Source: Bos javanicus (taxonomy: Eukaryota; Chordata; Mammalia; Artiodactyla; Bovidae). Taken from it: a stretch of 64,000 nucleotides of DNA. Positions 44,530-56,380 of the stretch are shown here, piece by piece. The notes beneath the pieces are model-generated. The model made no database searches and was not told where the DNA came from. It saw nothing but the letters and a program-made list of their open reading frames with translations. Both the position numbers and the translations under genes were made by a program. Position 1 is the stretch's first letter. Every line of letters starts with the position of its first letter. The stretch is from positions 8,538,854-8,602,853 of the forward strand of contig NC_083897.1 of the NCBI RefSeq assembly GCF_032452875.1, given 5' to 3'.

Positions 44530-44880
44530 AGCACAGCCATGAGAAGTTATGTACTGATGCAGAGATTTCCCATTTACCCCCAGCCTCCTCTACCCACCCC
44601 CCAAACCTCTCCCACTATCAAGGTCCTGCAGCAGACTGGTAAGTCTGTTACAATTCATGAACCCACGTTGACAAATCATTATCACCTAAAAACCACAGTT
44701 TACATTAGGGCTCACTCTCACTGTTGGACATAGTCTGAGTTTGGACAAAAGTATAATAGCATGTTTCCACTATTAGAGTATCAGACAGATTGGTTTCAGG
44801 GTATAAGGATTATGCTTAATTTTTCTGTGAACCTGAAACTGCTCTAAAACAGTGAATTCTATTTTTAAAAAGTTATGTCT
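44530..44880 (+). mobile_element. Old L1 3'-region relic
   Basis: 'gtaagtctgttacaattcat', 'acaaatcattatcacctaaa', 'gtttacattagggctcactc', and 'aacctgaaactgctctaaaa' fit an old L1 3' UTR. Confidence 0.6.
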
Positions 44881-45144
44881 TGGTTTCTAAGTGCTGAGAA
44901 AACAAAGATAATCAAATCTAGCTATGACTGTCATCACGGGAAAATGATGAATGGATGGCTAGTGATATAATACTTGCTAAGAATGAACCTTCTTTTGTTC
45001 CCACCAAGATCAAAGCTCAGAATTTGTGACAAGTTCATCAAATTTAGTCAAATCAAACCAGAAAACTGTCCAAGCTGAATTTGACTTTCTCTTGCTCTGC
45101 CACCCTTGTCTTCTTCATCCTTCCTTCAGAAAACTACCTCTTTA

Positions 45145-45213
45145 TTTTTTTTAATTTAAATTTATTTATTTTAATTGGAGGCTAATTACTTGACAATATT
45201 GTATTGGTTTTGC
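45145..45213 (-). mobile_element. Extremely 5'-truncated L1 insertion with TSD
   Basis: T-rich start, then 'ttggaggctaattacttgac' and 'aatattgtattggttttgc', the reverse of the ruminant L1 end. Flanked by a 15-bp TSD with one mismatch (aaaactacctcttta / aaaactccctcttta) at 45130-45144 and 45214-45228. Confidence 0.88.
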
Positions 45214-45228
45214 AAAACTCCCTCTTTA

Positions 45229-45635
45229 GTATGACAGAGACAGTGCTATGTATTTGGGTCATCCTATTTATTTTTCTGAGAATAGAACTAGATAATGTTT
45301 CCCAGCGTCCTCTGCAGTTACGTGTAGGAAGAAAGAATATATGCTAGTTCTAAACCTGGCCCCCTGTGGTTTTTAGGTGATAAAAACTTCAGCTGAGCTC
45401 CTCTATAGAGCACCCCTCCTCCTAGGCTGGTTGGCTGGATACAGAGTGCCCAGTGGAGGACTCCGAGCCTAAGGGATTGATGAGCTTCTGGATGGGAGGA
45501 GCCTGGTTCGAGAGTCACTGCTAGGAGTGGGGATTTCTCCAGTCCCACAGGAAATGTTTATTGGACTGTGATGTGAGCAAGAAATAAACTACTGTGTTGT
45601 TAAGCTATTGAGATATCGTGTGTGTGGAATCTATA
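45229..45635. other. Old dispersed-repeat-like sequence
   Basis: 'ggactgtgatgtgagcaagaa' with 'ataaactactgtgttgttaa' resembles the end of an ancient repeat I cannot name. Confidence 0.4.
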
Positions 45636-45689
45636 GTTGTTTGCTTGGTCTCACTATTACATTCACCAACCACCAGCTCAAACCCTGTT

Positions 45690-45930
45690 CATCTTACAAG
45701 GTTTTTATGAGATGTTTCTCTTCCAGGAAGCCTTCTCTGCAAACTCCACTTCTTTCTGGTCTCTGTTTTCTAACCTATGGAAGCATTTTTTTTTTTTTAA
45801 TGTGAATTCTTCAATCACACTCTGTGTAGGCAATAAGCTCCTTGAGGGCAAGAACTAGATTTTATGCTTTAGTTTTATGTCTCAACAAATCCAGTAGACC
45901 TGGGCACAAATGTTCAGTAAATCTTGCTGA
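45690..45930 (+). mobile_element. L2 LINE 3' end relic
   Basis: 'ggaagccttctctgcaaact', 'ataagctccttgagggcaag', 'ttcagtaaatcttgctgaat' follow the L2 3' end. A T-tract lies at 45788-45799. Confidence 0.6.
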
Positions 45931-46038
45931 ATTATAGACTTAATTGTCACACATTGATAATGAAGCACATCTATTTTGAACCAAATAAAACATGCCATGA
46001 TATCAATAAGGACCATGGATCAAATCAGTGGCAGATGT

Positions 46039-46190
46039 GGGACTTCTCTGGTGGTCTAGTGGCTAAGACTCCACATTCTCAATGCAGTGGGCCCAGGTTC
46101 AATCCCTGGTCAGGGAACTAGATCCCATGTGCTGCAACTCAGAGTCTGCATGTCGCAACTAAGACCCGGCACAGCCAAATAAATAAATAT
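46039..46190 (+). mobile_element. CHR-2 type SINE
   Basis: Head 'gacttctctggtggtctagt', 'ggttcaatccctggtcaggg', body and (AAAT)n tail. An L1 inserted into the tail. Confidence 0.88.
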
Positions 46191-46978
46191 AATTAATTAA
46201 TTTATTTTATTTGGAAGCTAACTAGTTTACAATATTGTGGTGGTTTTTGCCATACATTGACATGAGTCAGCCATGAGTGTACATGTGTCTCCCCTGTCCT
46301 AACCCCCCTTCCACCTCCCTCCCCATCTCATCCGCGGGTTGTCCCAGTGCACTGGTTTTGAGTGCCCTGCTTCATGCATTGAACTTGGACTGGTGATCTA
46401 TTTCATACATGGTAATATACATGTTTCAATGCTATTCTCTCAAGTCATCCCACCCTCGCCTTCTCCCCAGAGTCCAAAAGTCTGTTCTTTACATCTGTGT
46501 CTTTTTGCTGTCTTGCATATAGGATTGTCATTACCATCTTTCTAAATTTCATATATATGCATTAATATACTGTATTGGTGTTTTTCTTTCTGATTTACTT
46601 CACTCTGTATAATAGGCTCCAGTTTCATTCACTTCATTAGAACTGACTCAAATGTATTTTTTTTTATAGCTGAGTAATATTCCATTGTGTATATGTACCA
46701 CAACTTTCTTATCCATTCATCTGCCAACGGACATCTAGACTGCTTCCATGTCCTAGATATTGTAAACAGTGCTGCAATGAACATTGGGATATACATGTCT
46801 CTTTCAATTCTGGTTTCCTTGGTGTGTATGCCCAGCAGGGGGATTGCTGGGTCATATGGCAGTTCTATTTCTAGTTTTTTAAGGACTCTCCACCCTGTTC
46901 TCCATACTGGCTGTACTAGTTTGCATTCCCATCAACAGTGTAAGAGGGTTCCCTTTCCTTTACACCGTCTCCAGCATC
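46191..46978 (-). mobile_element. L1 3' end (about 0.8 kb) with TSD
   Basis: Reverse ruminant L1 end and 3' UTR: 'aatattgtggtggtttttgc', 'ttgacatgagtcagccatga', 'gagtaatattccattgtgta', 'ctgctgcaatgaacattggg'-like block. Perfect TSD aaataaataaatat lies at 46177-46190 and 46979-46992, inside the CHR-2 tail. It lies in the sense direction of TENM1. Confidence 0.92.
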
Positions 46979-46992
46979 AAATAAATAAATAT

Positions 46993-47377
46993 TAAAAAAA
47001 ATTAACTGAAAATGAATTTGGTCCATGTAGACAGCTACACTGAATAGCTCAGGTTCCCTGCAAAGCCACTCTACTGTATCAACACAACTTTGGGTTATGA
47101 TCTTATGATCTCTGCCAACCTTGCTCTAATCTTAGGAGTTCTAAGAAAACAGCAGTGTCTCAAGATTTCACCTTAATTTGCTTCACTCTGGACCACATAA
47201 GGGAAAGCAGAGAGAACACTGGCTGAAGGGTCACATCAGGGGATCTGGGCTTCAGGCTGACCTGGGATAGATTAGTTGTAGGACTTGTCTTGACTTCCCA
47301 ACCCACAGCCTACCCACTACCCATTCACATTGTTAAATGGTGTGAAGCTCACAAGAGCCAATGAAATGAGAGCCCTT
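46993..47377. other. Unique intron sequence
   Basis: No supported features. Confidence 0.4.
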
Positions 47378-47385
47378 TGAAGAGG

Positions 47386-47585
47386 CTTCCCTGCTGGCTC
47401 AGCTGGTAAAGAATCTGCCTGCAAGGCAGGAGACCAGGGTTCGATCCCTGGCTTGGGAAGATCCCCTGGAAAAGGGAATGGCTACCCATTCCAGTACTCT
47501 TGTCTGCATAATCCCCTGGACAGAGGAGCCTAGTGGGCTACAGTCCATGGGATCGCAAAGAGTTGAATATGACTGAGCAACTAAA
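47386..47585 (+). mobile_element. Bov-tA SINE with TSD
   Basis: Complete head, core and tail. Probable TSD gaagagg flanks it near 47379-47385 and 47589-47595. Confidence 0.9.
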
Positions 47586-47595
47586 ACTGAAGAGG

Positions 47596-49717
47596 ATGAA
47601 GTATTATGGTTGTGCTAAGTGGTGTCCTAATTGCTCAGTTGTTGCTCTAATTCTTTCTGAAAGTGACTTTTCTCAGCCTTAGAACCATAAACAAAGATTT
47701 CCACATGGTTTTGCTTCAAAATTTTAAGCTCTTCTAGGTCAGACAGACATAGAAGCTTTAAGTCCAAAAAGCATTCTATAAACCTTGCCCAGGCAGAAGG
47801 CCCTATGTTAGATTCACCACAGACAGAAGGCAGTGGTTGAAAATAATTTTGTTAGCTGAGGGGAAATACGGCAGTACTGAGCTATCGGTGTTAAGGCCTT
47901 CAGGCTTTTACAAGATGACTAAAGCTTTCATCCAGAGGATCAAATAAATGAAGCCCCAAGCTCTGCAACTGGCTCAGGGAGACCCTGTGCTGGGGGTGGT
48001 ACTGGTGTCTCAAAATTTCACAGTGACGTCAAACTCTAAGGATAGTGTGAGTTATTTTTTCCTTGCTTTATAGAGGTGTGTGTGTGTCTGTGTGTGTGAG
48101 CAACTGGTTAAGTAGATGGTTCTAGTTCAAGTTGAAATGAGTACCTCATGTTTTATTTTTGTGCTAGACTTCTTGCTCAAAAATGCCTGCAAGTTCAGAT
48201 TTCGGGGGAGTCAGTACATATGGGATAAATGAGGTTGATGGGACACGAACTGAATATTTTATATCTCCTGCTTAAAAAATTCTTCAAATATCAAGCAAGT
48301 ATATCTGGGACACTTCTTAGATACAATTTGAGGAAATGCCTCGGTCATCCTAAGGAAACAAACCACCGCACAAGAACTTTATATGAACAATTAGCCCGAG
48401 GAGGAAGGTTCACTTATTGCCCATGGAGCAGCAAAAAACTGATTGCAGTTGTTGCACTCTGGGGGGAAATGAGTCTCTTTCAAGATATGTAAATGACCAA
48501 GAGGTTCTGATAAAAAAAAAGAGCAAAGTAAGTAGAATACCTTAGCCTGAATACTCAATTAAAGAAGGATATGAGGAATTAAGTCTGACAGTGCTTACTA
48601 TTCACAATAGTGGGCTAACTCAAGAAGAATGAAAATTTCTGTAGGATAATTATTTGCTTGGAGTACCTATTCAAAGACAACATGGAAGGCCCATTTAAAA
48701 TTCTTCCAACACCCGTATATCTTGACTAATGAACCTAATGCTAGAAGAGGAGTTCACGAAGTCAGAAGTGGTAGACAATCATTCGTCAAAGGTAAAGCAG
48801 GATGATGAACACTCTGTGAATACAATTTTCAAACCTTTGAAATGAAGTTTAAAGAGGTACTCAGGAGGACCATCTGGTTAGACTCCACCAAAAATACATG
48901 ATCAGAACATTAACAAACACAAATATGCTAGGTGAGTAAAAGAAAAAAATGAAGCAAAGCAGTAGTCTGATGAGACAACTTTTGGACTTATTTCTTTTCC
49001 ACGCTCTGGCCTACAAGTTTGACAATCTGTGTGCAGAAGAAGGTTACATTGAAAGGGAGTGAAAAAATTGGGATTTGTTGTTCAAAGGGGGCTGGTGACA
49101 TCTCTGGCCTTATCTTGATTGAGACTGGGGTTTCCAAGGCCATTTCCACACCTTTTTCCCTCCAAGTTCAATCACCCAGCCATGTTCAGGAGAGCTGTGA
49201 GAGGAGGAAGAATGAGTCTGGGGGTAGAAGCTAGGAGCTCCTGTTGTGAGACTCCCTCTGACTTTCAAACATTTATATAATCTCCCAGTCTTTGGGGTTT
49301 TGTTTTTGTCTAATGGTGAGGAGAAAAGCCAAGCTGCACACGTCAGTGGATTACTGTAAAGACCAAATAAAATAACATCAGAACAGAATAGTCTGTGAAA
49401 TCTTTTTGAAAGGCTACCACAAGTGCTGTTAATATTTCTGTTTTTGTTAACTGTGAGTTTTCTGGCATCTTGTTTCAGTTTATCTGTTACATGATGACCT
49501 CCTTCAGCACTTAGATGGCAGGAACCCTCTGTGTAGTTCTCTCAGCATCTCCTCCATGCTGGTGGTGACCATCAGTCTGTACAGGGCCCTGTGCTACTTT
49601 TCCAGTCAGACTGGTCTATTCTGAAATACATCTTTCACTTTCCCATCACCACATATTTGTCTGCACTATTCCTGTGCCTGGAAATACCCTTTTCTTCTCC
49701 TAGTATCCAGATCCTGT
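47596..49717. other. Intron stretch, mostly unique
   Basis: About 2.1 kb. Apart from a (GT)n run at 48076-48099 and a possible L2 scrap near 49480-49690, I see no repeats. The open frame at 48229-48492 has no recognisable product. Confidence 0.45.
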
Positions 49718-49934
49718 GTGCGTATGTGTGCTCAGTCCTGTCTGACTCTTTGCGACCCTATGGACTATAGCCCACCAGGCTGTTCTGTCCATGGGATCTC
49801 CCAGGCAAGAATACTGGAGTGGACTGCCATTTCCTACTTCAGGGGATCTTCCCAAAAGGGTTTGAACCTGCGTCTCTTTGCATCTCCTGCATTGGCAGGA
49901 AGGTTCTTTACCACCTGAGCCACTGGGGAAGCCA
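49718..49934 (-). mobile_element. Bov-tA SINE
   Basis: Reverse Bov-tA from tail (gtgctcagtcctgtctgac) to head ('cacctgagccactggggaag'). Confidence 0.9.
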
Positions 49935-50896
49935 GTGGCTCCCCTACTCATCTTTTAAGACACAGTGCCAAGTCTAGCCTCAATAATCATAATATGCAAG
50001 ACTTGCAAATACCTTGATGGAGATACTTCCTTGTCAGTGATGTCAATTTCATTGGTCTTGTCTGATGGTGGAAATCTGAGCCTCTCAGAAGAGATGTTAT
50101 TCCACCAATACAAGTGAGTATGAATGAGGATCACAACAGGTATATGCCATTAGGTTGCAAATCTCAAGTTTGGCCTGTAACTAAGAATGTGAAGCTTTTT
50201 CACCTACACTTAAGAATGCATTTTACATACTGAGATAGGGCCATTTTAACAAATCCATTTCAAGATCACCCCAACCTTTGTAGGAAGAGCTGAGTCATTC
50301 GTTTCCCACTTACGATGCCTCTTTGCTCTCCACAGCCCTACCCTTCCTTACTTCTTTGCCTTGTGCATTGATATCATTCATTTTTACATTTTCCTAACCT
50401 ATCAGGAAGAAGGTTAGAATCTGTTCCCAGTTTTTCTTTTCCCATGTGTCCTGTCCTTTTTCAGATTCCTTTTCTTTCTTACACATCTTCTCCCTTCTGC
50501 TCATTTTCCTCTTCCCTCTTCTCCAAATCCCCCCCAGCTCTCCATTCTCTGAGCCACTCCAGTGCTTACAGTTTGCATCACACAACCTAAAGTTGATTAC
50601 TGCCTCCTTGAGTGATTCCTCTCTTGTCTCCCTAACCAGATCATATTTCACTCACAGGCAGGGATCAAGCCTTTTTACTCCACTTATAATTTTCAAATTT
50701 CCCAATGCAGACCAGACTGTCTGCTGTTGAAAAGCTTAATAAAACAGTGAAGGTCAGTGAACATGGTTCTTTTCCTGATAAGATATACCAGGAGCATGAC
50801 ATGGGTCTGACAGAGTAGCTAAAATCAGTGGGAGTGTTATAAATAGTATAGTGGGTCACTGACACTAGTGTCTCATTGACACTAGTTAGGTGGTGC
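49935..50896. other. Unique and L2-like intron
   Basis: Pyrimidine-rich parts (50440-50560) resemble decayed reverse L2. No coding signal. Confidence 0.4.
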
Positions 50897-50962
50897 GTCT
50901 ATGGGGTCGCACAGAGTCGGACACGACTGAAGTGACTTAGCAGCAGCAGCAGCAGCAGCAAA
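50897..50962 (+). mobile_element. Bov-A2 3' end stub
   Basis: Only the last part of a Bov-A2 remains ('ctatggggtcgcacagagtc', 'gacttagcagcagcagcagc'). Confidence 0.8.
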
Positions 50963-51144
50963 GAATATGCCTACCAATGAAGGAGATGCAAGAGAGCTGG
51001 CTCAATTCCTGGGTTGGGAATTATTCCATGGAGTATGAAATGGCAACCCACTGCCTGGAAAATTCCATGGGCAGAGGAGCCTGGTGGGCTGCAGTCCGTG
51101 GAGTTGCAGAGAGTCAGACATGACTATGTAACTGAGCATGTGCG

Positions 51145-51178
<34 letters not shown>
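50963..51178 (+). mobile_element. Bov-tA SINE (damaged) with (CA)n tail
   Basis: Head lacking its first bases, core ('ccatgggcagaggagcctgg') and tail ending in a CA run at 51147-51178. Confidence 0.82.
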
Positions 51179-51180
<2 letters not shown>

Positions 51181-52780
51181 TGTGTTGAAAATATTAAGAT
51201 GATGGCACCTCTGGACACCTGCTCGATGGCCAGATCTTTGTTGTAACAAGAGACAGTTCCCATATTTGATGAAAGCATTTAGCATAGTTCCTGTGTATTT
51301 ATAGAATAATAAATGACTAAGGTCTATATTAAAAAAGAGAATGATTTGAGCATTTAGGGAAAAAACAAATTCATAACAGTCAGTGAGTCTAATAAAGAAG
51401 GTAAAATAAAAGGAAACAGAGGCATTTACAAATACTTCCAGATAACATTTTGCAACTGCAAAGGTTCCTTAATGCCACTGTTCAAAATATAGCTAGCATT
51501 TCCTAGAACTAAGAAGATATCACTTTTGGGCCAACTCAGAAGGCAGTGGTTTTGGTAACATGTTAATTAAAAAGAATTCAAATAAATTATTTAAATAAAG
51601 TCATACTGTTAAAACTAGACCAGATATGTTTGGGAAATAAAATAGTGCCCAGTAGTAGTAAACAACAACAACCTAACAAACAAAAAACAAAAGCGAACAA
51701 CCCCACCCCCTGACAACATCAAGATTTTGAGGGTGCTAGATGCTGATCTCTGGTTTCTCAAAAATTTAAGCCTAACAGGCTAAAATAAGAAGATTTAGAA
51801 GTAGCCGTTATTCAGACCTCTCACCCCAGAAATGCTGCCAGTTTTCCCACTTTGGGAAAGGTGGGAGGCACTTTTGAGGTCCTAAGGTAGGGCTGGGACA
51901 ATTGCCTGCCTACAGTTCTGGTTTGACTTTGTTCAAGAGTACACAGAAAAGATTATAGAAACCAAAGTAGGCAGTCTTGGTACAAGACATTCTGGTGGCT
52001 CTTTGACTTGGGGCGGGGGGAGAAGTAGGAGGAGCAGATCCTTGGGTTAGAGATGCCTTCCAGAATGAGGAATGATTCCTGCCCACTAAGGGAAATTAGT
52101 GCTGTGATCAGCTTTCTTTCCTGAGTAAACACTGGTAAAATGGGGCACCCACTCACCTTCCTTTCCCCAAAAACCTATTACACAGTCTAACAAGCCTTTT
52201 GAAAAACCAAATGGAATAGCTAGCAAACGAAACTGGAAGAAAAATAGAGCAAATAACACTGGGGCTTTCTGGCTAGGCTTTGATATTTGGGGCTTGAAGA
52301 TAACCTCTCATTTGAATTATTAAGCCTTTGATTCCTCAGAGGGAAACTTTAAATGGGCCAGGACTCACTCCCAAGGAAACAGTGACTTTCTTTGGTCAAC
52401 AATAAAGCTGACTCATTACATCAAAGGGTCTTTAATATTGAGGAAGTTCAATGTCAGCCATTTAGGGAACTCCACCTACAGACACACACTAGATGTGTTG
52501 GTGAGCTCTGTAGCTAATGGAAGATCCTCAAATGCAATCAGTTCAGAAAATAAGGAGTTAATACTGGCCACTGCAGGGGTCCCGAAAGACTCTACTTCAG
52601 GGCCAACGCTGGTACATATCCTGATATGTTGGTTCCTATGCCTTAGAGGTTGTTAAATATTTTGAACACTGTCTCTGTGAGTGAAAGCCTTATTTAAATC
52701 AATCAAACACTTTTTAAAATGGAATTATCAGGTATAAATTTGAAAGTTGTTTTCTAAGCCCGACTTCTGACTTAACATTG
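51179..52780. other. Repeat-poor intron block
   Basis: About 1.6 kb with no recognised repeat or coding signal. Confidence 0.45.
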
Positions 52781-53094
52781 TTTTAATTTATGAAAGATTT
52801 CAAATGGAAGACAACTCAGAAAATCATTACAAACTGCTGTGCACCTACCACCCCAATTTAAGAGGTGTTAATATTTGCTTCCTATATCTCTTAAAAAAAA
52901 AGAAAATGTTGTGAAAACAGGCAAAACCCATGTCTTTTATCTCTGTTCCCTTTTCCCTTCCCTCCCTGGAGGTAAGTACTAGTCTGCAGTTCGTGTGTGT
53001 CATTTCTTTGCATGTTTTTATACATTCTCTATATATGTATATGTCAAAAAATAATATATAGTGTTGTTTGTTTCTATGCTTCAAAAATTTATGT

Positions 53095-53335
53095 AGGAGA
53101 TGGATGGTGGTGATGGCTGCACAACAACGTGAATCTACTTAATGCCTCAAAATTGTAACTTAAAAATGGTCAAAATGGGAGAATTCCCTGCTCCAGTGGC
53201 TAGGACTCCACGTTTTTACTCACTGGGCTGGTGTTCAATCCCTTGTTGGAGAACTAAGATCCTGAAAACCACACAGTGCTTCCCCCCCAAAAAATGGTAA
53301 ATTTTAGTTTTGTATATTTTAACCACAAAAATATG
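53095..53335 (+). mobile_element. Old L1 3' end split by a SINE
   Basis: 'gtggtgatggctgcacaaca', 'acttaaaaatggtcaaaat' and, after the SINE, 'ggtaaattttagttttgta' are the two halves of one L1 end. Confidence 0.72.
53179..53290 (+). mobile_element. CHR-2 type SINE inside L1, with TSD
   Basis: Plus CHR-2 ('ccctgctccagtggctagga', 'gttcaatcccttgttgg'). TSD aaaatgg lies at 53172-53178 and 53291-53297. Confidence 0.8.
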
Positions 53336-53506
53336 CTAATGATATCACATCATATATATTCCTTTGCAATTTTCTCTTTCATTCATGCAACCTTATGTTT
53401 TGTGACTATTAATGCTTTTACATGGGCATCTAGTTAATTCATTTTTATTGCTATATATATTCCATCATTTGACTAAACCTGATTGATGGATTGTTAGGTT
53501 GTTCCC

Positions 53507-53728
53507 CCTTTTTATACTGTGAAAGTGAAAGTGTTAGTCACTCAGTGGTGTCTGATTCTTGCAACCCCACGGACTGTAGCCCACCGGGCTCCTCTGTCCA
53601 TGAGATTTCCCAGGCAAGAATACTAGAGTGGGTAGCCATTCCCTTTCCAGGGGATCTTCCTGACCTAGGGATTGAACCTGTGTCTCCTGCATTGCAGGCA
53701 GATTCTTTACTGTCTGAGCCACCAGGAA
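53507..53728 (-). mobile_element. Bov-tA SINE with TSD
   Basis: Full reverse Bov-tA. Perfect TSD aggttgttccc lies at 53496-53506 and 53729-53739. Confidence 0.93.
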
Positions 53729-54059
53729 AGGTTGTTCCCATTTTGTAGAGTGTACTGTCAGCCTAGTGTATCTCCTTATGCACATGTGTACTTGTGATTT
53801 CCTATACACTTTTCTTCACCAAGCTCCCTTCAGCACCTCTCTCTAAATATTTTAAAAACATAGCTGCAAGTTCTCCCTTTAGTTGGACAGTGTATTTTGC
53901 AGGCAAAGAGAATTAAAGTAGGACTGTGTATATCCAGTCAATGAGGTTTGACAGAAAAGTTGTATACAGCAAAGCAATTTTGAAAACAAAATGTTTACTA
54001 GTAGTCTTGAAGACAATCCAGTTCTATTAGTTTTAAAAAAATTTCTTATCTTCCTTCTC

Positions 54060-54270
54060 ATCATCATACTTTATTTAGCACTTAATCTGTACCAGGTACT
54101 GGTTTAACCTATTTTGTGTCATTTTATCTGCTATAATCCTATAAGGAAGGTAGGAGCACTGTCTCTACTCCAACATGAGAAAGCAGTGGCTCAGAGAGGT
54201 TAGCAATAAATTTGAGCTCAGTCTTACCTGCCGGATCCCAAAGTCTCTGGTTTTAACTACTCTAAACACT
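54060..54270 (-). mobile_element. MIR relic
   Basis: Reverse MIR layout: 'tttagcacttaatctgtacc', 'tcctataaggaaggtagga', 'cagtggctcagagaggttag', 'ctctggttttaactactc'. Confidence 0.75.
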
Positions 54271-54409
54271 TCTTAAGTTTTCCAGATTTCACAGGGCCCA
54301 AATGGGATATACAAAGAATATGATTTAAGGGTCATTGTAAGGCTTGCCCACTTATCTTAAAAATACTTTTTCTACAGGAAGATTTCTAGAAGGACACAGA
54401 ATTTAGAGA

Positions 54410-55290
54410 CCTTAAGGACATATATTGCTAAATCTGACCAAATAAAATTAGAAAACTTCTACAAGACAAGAAATGACAAACTTGGAAAATATTTGCAACA
54501 CGTAGGAGAGACAAAGGGATGTTTTTCTTAATTTACCAAAGAGAAAGATCAAAAGCTCAGTATTAAAATTGGCAGAGGATATGAAAGTGAATTTACTGGA
54601 AAAGAAATACAAATGGTCACAACAGATATGAAATGACATTCAGCCTCATTTATAATTAAAGAAATTATAATTTAAGCTACAAGCTACCATTTTCTACCAA
54701 TCAGATGGGCATATATTAAAAGGTTTAGTAATACTTAGTGTGGCTGTGGGTATGGCAAAACGGGCATCTTTGCACACTACTGGTGTTCAATCTTTTGAGA
54801 GGGCAATTTGGTAATATCTACTACTGTTGAAAATTAATCTGGTGTAGATACTCACAAAAATGCCCCAAAACACATGAATGAGGTTGTTCAATGCAGTGCT
54901 ATAGTGATAAAGGATTTAAAAAACCAACATGTCCATCAAGAAACAAATTACTTAATAAATGGTATGTCCATATATTGTAATATAATATGTAATATCTCTT
55001 AAAAACAGAGGTAGATGTATATGCTTCAAAAATACTTCAAAGAGCTTAAAAACTATAATCAAACAACAGAAGCAGGGTGAAAATTAATGCATATATGATT
55101 CCTTTTATGTAAGGGAAAAATACATATGAAGATCTCAAAGGAATCTCAAGAAACTATGAACACTTTAAGAAGAGGGACTGGGGTGTATATGTTTGTGGTG
55201 AAGAAGCCTAGAATTTGCTGAACTTTTCTATAGAGTCTGGACTTTCAAATCACAGACATATATTACTTTTATTTTTTTATGTTTCAATAT
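54410..55290 (+). mobile_element. Old L1 relic (ORF2 end and 3' region)
   Basis: Blocks such as 'aaaattggcagaggatatga', 'aatcagatgggcatatatta', 'tgttcaatgcagtgctata' and 'ccaacatgtccatcaagaaa' follow an old L1 in plus orientation, frame destroyed. Confidence 0.72.
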
Positions 55291-55399
55291 GAATGGGGCT
55301 TATCTAGATGGCGAGATTATAGGCTGTTTTAATTTTGTATTCTTTATATTTCTCTTTCTTAAAAAATAATAAATATAATAATTTTTTTTTTTTTTTTTA

Positions 55400-55595
55400 C
55401 TATGGGACTGCCAGGATGGCCTTCAAAGTCTTCCACTGAGCCTTTTTCCTTGACTCATAGTACAGCCCCTCTGGTTAAGAGCAACCGAGTGACAACCATC
55501 AGCACTTTGAGACGCTTTGTGGAGAGCTGTCTCTTATGGAAGCAGAGACCTGAAATCTCAGGGACTAGTCATAGGACAGGACAGTGTGTGTGTGT
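55400..55595 (-). mobile_element. Reverse copy of the LTR found at 35720-38360
   Basis: 'ggccttcaaagtcttccact', 'agagcaaccgagtgacaacc' and 'ctttgtggagagctgtctct' are the diverged reverse complement of 35810-35957. A T-tract precedes it (55382-55399). Confidence 0.7.
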
Positions 55596-56286
55596 GTGTT
55601 TTAAAATAATATGTTTTGTCTTTTGTTGAATTACAAAATAATAAATTCTCAGGAAGTTCAAGAGAACAAAAATCAAATCATTCAATATTCCTTATGCAGC
55701 AATTCCCATTGCTAACATTAAATTAACTTCCTCTCAATCTTTTTTTCTCTGCATGTATAAACCAACCCTTTACTGTTATAGATGCAGCAGTATACGGTAC
55801 ATCGTTTTGTACTGAGTATTATTTTGTGGGTATTTTCCTTATACCTGAAGGTTTGGGGGCTATGGGAATGGCCTGTCCTGGCGCTGACAACAAGGGAAGT
55901 ACATTTTTGGTAGGAATATTGAAAATAATAATGAAATTGATGACAGATCTGTGTTTACTATCACCATTCACTGGAAATTGTAAACAATGTCAGGATAAAA
56001 CATTCCTCCCACGGAGTTGTCTGCCTTTAACATACGCCACAGTATGCCTAACCCTGCTCTGACTAAGGGTGAGAGAGGGGAAAGCCTGGATTTCTGTCTT
56101 GGGAGGGGGCTCAGAGTTAGCCAAGGGAGTCCCCGAAAGAGGAAAAAGGAGAAGACATTTCAAACAGCCCCTCCTTTACAAGTTTCCTGCTTAGATTCAG
56201 TTCGCTTGAGAAACTGCTTGACTTAAAAAACAAAACAAAACAAAACAAACTTAGCAGTTGTCTTTCTTATGTGCGTGTAACTGAAG
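55596..56286. other. Unique intron; (CAAAA)n
   Basis: It contains a (CAAAA)4-like run at 56226-56248; otherwise no supported features. Confidence 0.45.
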
Positions 56287-56380
56287 TCATTCAGTTCAGT
56301 TCAGTTCAGTTCAGTCGCTCAGTCGTGTCTGACTCTTTGACACCCCATGAATCGCAGCATGCCAGGCCTCCCTGTCCATC
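56287..56380 (-). mobile_element. BovB 3' tail stub
   Basis: Four copies of the 'gttca' tail unit, then 'gtcgctcagtcgtgtctgac' to 'cctccctgtccatca'. Only about 90 bp of the LINE end remain. Confidence 0.88.

Noticed and set aside
48229..48492. Plus-strand 87-codon frame as a small gene
   Set aside because: No recognised family, no promoter or splice context; length is within chance expectation for 64 kb.
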